Shown one piece after another: positions 58,621-64,000 of a DNA stretch of 64,000 bases. The position numbers and the translations under genes are program-made. Source of the stretch: CAWUFC02 sp963921335 (GTDB lineage: Bacteria > Pseudomonadota > Gammaproteobacteria > Pseudomonadales > Halieaceae); contig CAWUFC020000002.1 of assembly GCA_963921335.3 (NCBI GenBank), positions 744,001 to 808,000 of the forward strand, written 5' to 3'. A model generated the notes under the pieces. It was not told the DNA's origin. It made no database searches and was given only the letters and a program-made list of their open reading frames with translations. The first letter of the stretch is position 1. Each line of letters opens with the position of its first letter.

Positions 58621-60777
58621 CTAGAGGAAGAGCTCGCCTTTCTCGACCTTCTCCAGCAACAGTTTTGGCGGCGTGAAATCGTCGCCGTACTTCTCTGCCA
58701 ATTCAGCGGCACGTTCAGCAAAAGCCTTCACACCGTAGGCGTTAATGGCCTGGAATACACCACCGGTCTGGGCCGGAAAGCCAATACCCATGATAGAACC
58801 GATGTTGCCGTCACCGGCGCTTTCAATCACACCCTCTTCCATAGCACGCACGGCCTCCAGGCTCTGGCAGAACACCAGACGATCCTTCACGTCCTCAAAG
58901 GGAATCTCAGTGTAACCATCCGCTGCAAACGCATCCTTGAGGCCGGGCCAGAGATGCTTTTTGCCGCCCTCGGGGTATTCGTAGTAGCCACCGCCATGGG
59001 TTTTACCCTTGCGATCAAACTCATTCACCATGCGATCCAGCACCCTGGATGGCGCATTGTCTTCCCACACACCACCCTGGGCCTCTACATCCTCCCTGGC
59101 CTGGTTACCGTTGTTGTAGGCAGTTAACTGGCTGATTTCGTCAATCGCACTGAGCGGGCCAACCGGCGAACCATTGAATTGCGCGGCATTCTCGATAATC
59201 ACCGGGTTAACCCCGTCCTCAAGGATGATGTGGCCTTGCGCTACAGTCTTACCGATCACGCGACTGGTAAAGAAACCGGGACCATCATTCACAACGATTG
59301 GGGTCTTGCCCAGTTGCTGGGCCAGGTCAAATGCGCGTGCCAGGGTCTCATCACTGGTTTGCTCACCGGCAATGATTTCTACCAGGGGCATTTTTTCCGC
59401 AGGTGAGAAAAAGTGCATGCCTACAAAATTGGGGCGGCGCCGGGATGCCTGGGCCAGCTCGGTAATCGGCAGGGCGGAGGTATTGGTAGCAAAGACCGCT
59501 GTCTCACCGAGCACCGCTTCGCACTCTTGGGTCACGGTAGCTTTAACCTCACGGTTTTCAAACACCGCTTCGATGACCAGGTCACAATCTGCCAGCTCAG
59601 CATAGGAATCCGTGGCAGTAATACGAGCCATGATTTCTGCAGCCTGTGCCTCATTAATCCGCCGGTTTTTCTCACAAACCTGCGCCGAGTAAGCCTTACC
59701 TTTATCCGCAGCTTCCTGGGAGATATCTTTCAGCACCACCTCGATACCGTTCTTTGCAGCGACAAAAGCAATCCCCGCGCCCATCTGGCCAGCGCCCAAA
59801 AGGCCAAGCTTCTTCACCTCAGTCCGCTCGAACCCCTGGGGACGTGATGCGCCCTTGCTCAGCGCATTCATCTGCACAAAGAAGGCGGTCATCATATTGC
59901 GTGAGGTCTGGTCCAACAGCAGGCTCTGGAAGTAGCGCGCCTCTATTTTAGAGGCCGTATCAAAATCCACCCTTGCTACATCAACAACCGCGGCAAAGAT
60001 CGCTTTTTGCGCTGGCATCAAGCCTTTGGTCTGATTCATGACATTGGCAGGGCCAAAGAACATCAGGCCCTGCACACCCTGGTTGTCTTTGTCGGCGGGT
60101 TCACCACCGGGTATTTTGAAACCGTCCTTGTCCCAGGGCTGACAGGCCTCGGGATTAGCCTTGATCCAGGCCTTGGCGGCTGCATGCATCTCTTCTTCTG
60201 TATCAAACAAGCCATCGATCAAACCTTTGTCGACAGCAGCATCAGCCTTAAGGCGCTTGCCCGTACTGATCAAGCCAATGGCCTCCTGCATACCCACATA
60301 CCGCACCATGCGCACCACTCCGTCGGCACCGGGCATCAGGCCAATCTGCGCTTCCGGCAAACCGACCGCTACGCCCTTAAGAGCCAGGCGATGGTGACAG
60401 GCCAGGGCAATCTCAAAGCCACCGCCAAGGGCAGGGCCGTTGATACCACAAACAACCGGCACACCCAGGGTTTCAAGACGGCGCAACATGCCCTTGGTGC
60501 GGAGCAGCTCTTTATACATCCGCTCCTTCTCTTCCTGGGGCGGATTCAGGTCCATTTCCATCATGGCAGTAATGTCACCACCGGCGAAAAATTGGCCTGG
60601 CTTGCCACTGCGCACATAGACACCGGCGATATCGTCTTTCATGGCTTCCAGTTCGGCCACGGCTTCGGTCATGGCGGCATCGTACTCGTCGCCCATGACA
60701 TTCACTTCTTTACCTTCCTGGTCGAAGATCAGTTCTACGATGCCGTCAGCATCTTTTTCCAAACGCAGGTAACTCAT
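58621..60777 (-). CDS. Bifunctional enoyl-CoA hydratase / 3-hydroxyacyl-CoA dehydrogenase (FadB/FadJ type)
   Basis: This 718-residue beta-oxidation enzyme has an N-terminal crotonase domain (GINGPALGGGFEIALACHHR near residue 107) and a C-terminal dehydrogenase with NAD motif GAGQMGAGIA (near 327) and HFFSPAEKMPLVEII (near 463). ATG 60777 has a GGAGG ribosome site and the longer frame upstream lies inside the thiolase gene. It is 13 bp after the thiolase. FadB and FadJ cannot be separated by eye, so no symbol is given. This gene order, thiolase then hydratase-dehydrogenase, suits fatty-acid catabolism. Confidence 0.94.
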   Translation of the reverse strand: MSYLRLEKDADGIVELIFDQEGKEVNVMGDEYDAAMTEAVAELEAMKDDIAGVYVRSGKPGQFFAGGDITAMMEMDLNPPQEEKERMYKELLRTKGMLRRLETLGVPVVCGINGPALGGGFEIALACHHRLALKGVAVGLPEAQIGLMPGADGVVRMVRYVGMQEAIGLISTGKRLKADAAVDKGLIDGLFDTEEEMHAAAKAWIKANPEACQPWDKDGFKIPGGEPADKDNQGVQGLMFFGPANVMNQTKGLMPAQKAIFAAVVDVARVDFDTASKIEARYFQSLLLDQTSRNMMTAFFVQMNALSKGASRPQGFERTEVKKLGLLGAGQMGAGIAFVAAKNGIEVVLKDISQEAADKGKAYSAQVCEKNRRINEAQAAEIMARITATDSYAELADCDLVIEAVFENREVKATVTQECEAVLGETAVFATNTSALPITELAQASRRRPNFVGMHFFSPAEKMPLVEIIAGEQTSDETLARAFDLAQQLGKTPIVVNDGPGFFTSRVIGKTVAQGHIILEDGVNPVIIENAAQFNGSPVGPLSAIDEISQLTAYNNGNQAREDVEAQGGVWEDNAPSRVLDRMVNEFDRKGKTHGGGYYEYPEGGKKHLWPGLKDAFAADGYTEIPFEDVKDRLVFCQSLEAVRAMEEGVIESAGDGNIGSIMGIGFPAQTGGVFQAINAYGVKAFAERAAELAEKYGDDFTPPKLLLEKVEKGELFL

Positions 60778-60790
60778 GTTCTGATCCTCC

Positions 60791-61993
60791 CTAAACTCGT
60801 TCAATGATGGTGGCAATACCAATGCCGCCGCCGGCGCAAAGAGTGACCAGGCCGCGTTTGAGATCGCGGCGCTCAAGCTCGTCCAGCAAGGTAACCAGCA
60901 CCATCGCGCCGGTAGCACCAATGGGATGACCCATCGCAATCGCGCCGCCGTTCACATTGATTTTTTCATCGGGGATATCCAGGTCTTTCTGGTAACCCAG
61001 AACAACCGCAGCGAAGGCCTCGTTCAACTCAAACAGGTCGATGTCGTCCACCGTAAGGCCAGCTTTGGCCAGAGCCTTTTGCGTAGCGGGAACAGGTCCA
61101 GCCAGCATAATCGTCGGTTCGGTACCGGTCAGTGCTGTAGCGACAACGCGCGCCCGCGGCGTAAGTCCGTGATCTTTGCCAGCCTGCTCATTACCCACCA
61201 TCACCAGCGAGGCACCGTCGACAATACCCGAGGAATTACCCGGGGTGTGCACACATTCAACGCTCTCCACCTGGGGGTACTTGAACTTGATCACTTCACC
61301 GTGACCGAAGTCGTTGAACATTTGGAAAGACGGATTCAGCCTGGCCAGGCCCTCAAGGTTGGTGTCACCGCGAATAAATTCGTCGTGGTCGAGAATCCGG
61401 ACGCCGTTCATATCCGTTACTGGTACCAGCGATTTGAAGTGGCCATTATCGCGGGCGTGCGCTGCACGCTGCTGCGACATAACCGCATAGGTGTCCAGCT
61501 GCTCACGATTCAGGCCTTTCAGTTGTGCCAGCAGATCAGCGCCCAGGCCTTGTGAAATAAAGTGGGAATGCATTTGCACCCATGGGTCGCCATTGGAACC
61601 CCCGCTGGCACCCATACCCAGGCGCGACATGGACTCCACACCACCGGCGCACACCAGATCCTCGAAACCCGAGGCTACTTTTGCCGCAGCCAGGTTCACT
61701 GCATCTAGACCACCGGCACAAAAACGATGCAACTGGGCACCCACGGTCACGTCATCCCAGCTTGAATAGATCAGCGCCGCTTTGGCGATATCCTGCCCCT
61801 GCTCATCCACGGGCTCACCGGTGGCAATGATCACGTCCTCCGCCCGACTGGTATCGAGATCGTGACGTTCTTTCATCGCTTCCAAAAGACCTGTCAGCAG
61901 ATCAATGGGCTTAACTTCGTAGAGCGAACCTCCGGGTTTACCTTTACCCCGGGGCGTACGAATGGCGTCGTAAATGAATGCATCCTGTGCCAT
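60791..61993 (-). CDS. Acetyl-CoA C-acyltransferase (3-ketoacyl-CoA thiolase)
   Basis: This 400-residue thiolase has the nucleophile Cys in LHRFCAGGLDAVN (near residue 92), NEAFAAV near 327, GGAIAMGHPIGATGA (near 350) and the acid/base Cys in TLCAGGGIGIA (near 388). It cleaves 3-ketoacyl-CoA with CoA. With the FadB/FadJ-like gene it completes beta-oxidation. A 16-bp dyad lies 48 bp upstream of the ATG. Confidence 0.95.
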   Translation of the reverse strand: MAQDAFIYDAIRTPRGKGKPGGSLYEVKPIDLLTGLLEAMKERHDLDTSRAEDVIIATGEPVDEQGQDIAKAALIYSSWDDVTVGAQLHRFCAGGLDAVNLAAAKVASGFEDLVCAGGVESMSRLGMGASGGSNGDPWVQMHSHFISQGLGADLLAQLKGLNREQLDTYAVMSQQRAAHARDNGHFKSLVPVTDMNGVRILDHDEFIRGDTNLEGLARLNPSFQMFNDFGHGEVIKFKYPQVESVECVHTPGNSSGIVDGASLVMVGNEQAGKDHGLTPRARVVATALTGTEPTIMLAGPVPATQKALAKAGLTVDDIDLFELNEAFAAVVLGYQKDLDIPDEKINVNGGAIAMGHPIGATGAMVLVTLLDELERRDLKRGLVTLCAGGGIGIATIIERV

Positions 61994-62040
61994 GAAAAGT
62001 CCTGAAACATGCAGTTTTTGAGGCTTGCAATGTTAGAGCA

Positions 62041-62056
62041 TGAGGCGCCTGCCTCA
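62041..62056. promoter_or_regulatory. Dyad between the AraC and thiolase genes
   Basis: TGAGGC-GCCT-GCCTCA has perfect 6-bp arms, 48 bp upstream of the thiolase ATG (61993) and just after the AraC stop (62065). It may be an operator of the beta-oxidation operon or the end of the AraC transcript. It does not match the PsrA or FadR consensus. Confidence 0.35.
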
Positions 62057-62064
62057 ATGGCAAT

Positions 62065-63108
62065 TCAGGACAAAGAGGGTGACAAATCTGCCCGGTATTC
62101 ACCGGGTGTTTGGCCTGTCCATTTCTTGAAAGAGCGGTGAAAAGCGCTGGGGTCGGTGAAACCCATTTCCTGTGCCACCTGGTTAATCGACATGTCGCGC
62201 CGCGTCAGGTAGCCCTTGGCGGCTTCACAACGGCAGTGATCCTTAAGCTGCTGAAAACTGGTGCCCTCTTCCTTAAGGCGTCGCCGCAGGGTCGGCGCGG
62301 ACATGTGTAGCGCAGCACTGATCGTCTCGAAGCTTGGAAAGCCCTGGCTGAAGTCATGGCCGATCATAGCGCGCACCTGACTGACAAGACTGTTGTGATG
62401 ATGCTCGGGGGTCATTGTGAGCAGCTGGTAAGGCGCCGTGCGCAGGAACTCTTCCAGCGACTGTTCCGTGTGCACGAGGGGATAACGCAGGCACTCGGCA
62501 TCGAAGTACATCAGGTTGCTGTTCTGATTGAAGTAGAGCGGACAGGCGAACAGCTCTTCATACTTCTCCAGGTTTTCAGGTGGATCGCCACGGAAGTCGA
62601 CCCTTTTCAGTTCGATAGGCCGGCCTGTCAGCCAGCCAAAAAAACGATGCCAAACCGACAAACCATAGGCGTCTGCGGCGTCGGTTCGGTGATCGCCGCG
62701 CCCACCCATATCGAGGTAACCCACCCGGGCATGGGCATCGGTAAAGTTTGCATACAGTGCCGAGTGATCATCAAAGAAGGTCTTGTAGAACTCCGTTGCG
62801 CGCTTGATCGCACCACCCAGATTCTGACAGGGTATAAGGCAGTAACACATCATCCTGAAGGCACCGGGGCTGACGACGCGATCCGGGTGCAGACCGAAGG
62901 TTTCGTCCTGCAGCAGACTCAGGGCCTGCTGGTAAATGCGGGTGTACTGCATTGCAGAAATCTCGGGCTGCCAGTCAGCGCCCTCCCGATCCATGACATC
63001 AAACTCCAGCCCCGCTGCCTGCTCGATCTGACTGAGGTCATAGCCCCTGTCACGGGCAAGCCGCAACAGTGAGGCAGCGAACTGTGTAGGTACCCGATCC
63101 GTGCTCAT
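62065..63108 (-). CDS. AraC family transcriptional regulator with arabinose-binding-type N-domain
   Basis: This protein of about 347 residues has an N-terminal ligand-binding domain of the OruR/PF12625 type (about 10-220, LLRLARDRGYDLSQIEQAAG) and a C-terminal double HTH (about 245-345, with MSAPTLRRRLKEEGTSF and MSINQVAQEMGFTDPSAFHR). I chose ATG 63108; ATG 63174 would add 22 residues with no conserved content. It lies just upstream of the thiolase operon on the same strand and is likely to regulate it or the divergent gene at 63173. Confidence 0.88.
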   Translation of the reverse strand: MSTDRVPTQFAASLLRLARDRGYDLSQIEQAAGLEFDVMDREGADWQPEISAMQYTRIYQQALSLLQDETFGLHPDRVVSPGAFRMMCYCLIPCQNLGGAIKRATEFYKTFFDDHSALYANFTDAHARVGYLDMGGRGDHRTDAADAYGLSVWHRFFGWLTGRPIELKRVDFRGDPPENLEKYEELFACPLYFNQNSNLMYFDAECLRYPLVHTEQSLEEFLRTAPYQLLTMTPEHHHNSLVSQVRAMIGHDFSQGFPSFETISAALHMSAPTLRRRLKEEGTSFQQLKDHCRCEAAKGYLTRRDMSINQVAQEMGFTDPSAFHRSFKKWTGQTPGEYRADLSPSLS

Positions 63109-63172
63109 GGCTGGGGATGGTAGCAGATCAGGAACGTTGTTGCGGGAGGGCGGCAGCTCTATACTGGGGACC

Positions 63173-64000
63173 ATGGATCCGCTCTATGACATCTTTTTCG
63201 CGGGGCAGCTTGTCGACGGTGTCGACGAGACTACAGCCCGATCCAGGCTAGGACAGTTGTTCAAGGCCAATGAGGCCACCCTGGACAAACTGTTCTCCGG
63301 CAAGCCCATGGCCATCAAACGCGGATTGGACAAGGCGGGCGCGATTAAATACAAGCGCGCCATGGAGAAAGCCGGTGCTGTGGCGCTGGTGCGTGCCCAG
63401 GCCGCCCCCGAACCTGCTCCCGCGCCACCACCGAATGACACCTTTAACGATGACGACCTGCCGTCCAGCGCAGACATAGCAGCACCCGCCCCCGCCCCGG
63501 AAAGTGGCAGCATGGCAGACCGGATAGCAGCGCTGGCGTCAGAACCCGCCGCTGCAAGCACGTCCAGAGCTGCCAGTTTTGGCGACACATCAGAGGTGGC
63601 CGAGGGCAATATGACCCTGGCAGCAGCCGGCAGCGACGTGCTCAATGAAGATGAACGCACCCAGGTTGAATCAGTAGAGGTAGACACCAGCGGCATTAAC
63701 CTCGCTTCCGGCTTTGAAGAGCCCGAGGCCCTGGGTGGCAGCACCGAACCGGCATTGGACCCCGATACGTCCCACCTGAGCATGGGGGAAGTGGGCGAAG
63801 ACATTCCTCACCTCGAAGTCGAAGTGGAAGAACTCGACCCGGATGTGTCCCACCTGAGCATGGGGGAAGTCGGAGAAGACATACCCCACCTGGAAACAGA
63901 GGTTGAAGTAATCAACCCGGATACCAGCGCCATTTCTCTGGCGCCAGAAGGCAGCGATGTACTGGAAGAGCAGTACCGCAAACACGAAGATGCCAGTGCT
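63173..64000 (+). CDS. Start of a long acidic repeat protein, truncated by the window edge
   Basis: The frame is open from ATG 63173 to the window end, at least 276 residues. The first 75 residues are basic and resemble a widespread small N-terminal module (FKANEATLDKLFSGKP, then GLDKAGAIKYKRAMEKAG). A proline/alanine linker follows, then an acidic region with 26-residue repeats: DTSHLSMGEVGEDIPHLE occurs twice with near-identical DNA (starts 63764 and 63842, 78 bp apart), flanked by weaker copies at 63683 and 63920. No membrane segment is in the visible part. Function unknown; the domain after the edge would be needed to place it. Confidence 0.75.
   Translation, partial: MDPLYDIFFAGQLVDGVDETTARSRLGQLFKANEATLDKLFSGKPMAIKRGLDKAGAIKYKRAMEKAGAVALVRAQAAPEPAPAPPPNDTFNDDDLPSSADIAAPAPAPESGSMADRIAALASEPAAASTSRAASFGDTSEVAEGNMTLAAAGSDVLNEDERTQVESVEVDTSGINLASGFEEPEALGGSTEPALDPDTSHLSMGEVGEDIPHLEVEVEELDPDVSHLSMGEVGEDIPHLETEVEVINPDTSAISLAPEGSDVLEEQYRKHEDASA

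Noticed and set aside
60778..60939. 54-residue N-terminal extension of the FadB/FadJ-like protein
   Set aside because: It lies inside the thiolase gene, has no conserved content, and ATG 60777 has a GGAGG ribosome site.
63758..63938. 78-bp repeats as a CRISPR-like or minisatellite array
   Set aside because: The repeats keep the reading frame of the long acidic protein and encode the same residues, so they are protein repeats.
1..64000. CRISPR arrays, tRNA or rRNA genes, integrases, toxin-antitoxin or phage-defence systems
   Set aside because: I looked for spaced repeats, tRNA-like arms and the usual protein motifs and saw none. A formal tRNAscan or defence-system search was not possible.

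Overview
The window reads as chromosome of an aerobic, Gram-negative gammaproteobacterium. Two gene orders match those known from Pseudomonas and relatives: nadC divergent from ampD-ampE, and pilA divergent from pilB-pilC-pilD-coaE. The many SDRs, MaoC-type hydratases, a sulfotransferase, a DUF1214 protein, a KshA-like Rieske oxygenase, a malate synthase G and a TonB-dependent receptor suggest a marine lipid- or steroid-using lineage such as Halieaceae (OM60/NOR5). That placement is inference from gene content. No rRNA, tRNA, CRISPR array, integrase or intact insertion sequence was seen. The only stretch above 300 bp without a gene is the pilA/pilB control region (45538-45952).

Region 1 (1-20972) is accessory metabolism. 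A two-gene MaoC cassette (397-1366) is followed by a secreted sulfatase and a phytanoyl-CoA-dioxygenase-like protein. Next comes a long run of minus-strand genes (15277 down to 4562), many overlapping by 1-4 bp: epimerase-like SDR, NTF2-like protein, D-aminoacylase-type amidohydrolase, two SDRs, alpha/beta hydrolase, trmH, a 59-aa membrane protein, DUF1214 protein, sulfotransferase, CysC and Sat. The last three can make and use PAPS, so this end looks like a sulfation module. Further on are a GAF-GGDEF protein with a broken catalytic site, a small-molecule kinase-like protein, an aromatic/aspartate aminotransferase, a cupin, and a second MaoC cassette next to a KshA-like Rieske oxygenase.

Region 2 (21069-35496) is mostly housekeeping and regulation: VOC protein, YajQ, PanE-type reductase, YhhN, an overlapping pair of FHA-type sigma54 activator and membrane Ser/Thr kinase, an SDR, AmpE, AmpD, NadC, RraA, a long acyl-CoA dehydrogenase divergent from a LysR regulator, and malate synthase G.

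Region 3 (35473-50392) is a surface-glycan and type IV pilus region. A PMT-like membrane protein, GtrA, two polyprenyl-phosphate-type GT2 enzymes, a UDP-GlcNAc 2-epimerase homologue and a UPF0104-type membrane protein lead to two tandem paralogous membrane proteins resembling TMTC-type O-glycosyltransferases. These lie directly downstream of pilA behind a strong terminator. pilA has a good sigma54 promoter, and pilBCD-coaE run the other way. I propose this as a candidate pilin-glycosylation locus.

Region 4 (50540-64000) holds a TonB-dependent receptor, a phosphoribosyltransferase, a class III aminotransferase, a secreted trypsin-like protease, TrhO with a BolA-like protein, a zinc alcohol dehydrogenase, a FadB/FadJ-like plus thiolase beta-oxidation pair, an AraC regulator, and the start of a long acidic protein with 26-residue repeats that runs off the window.
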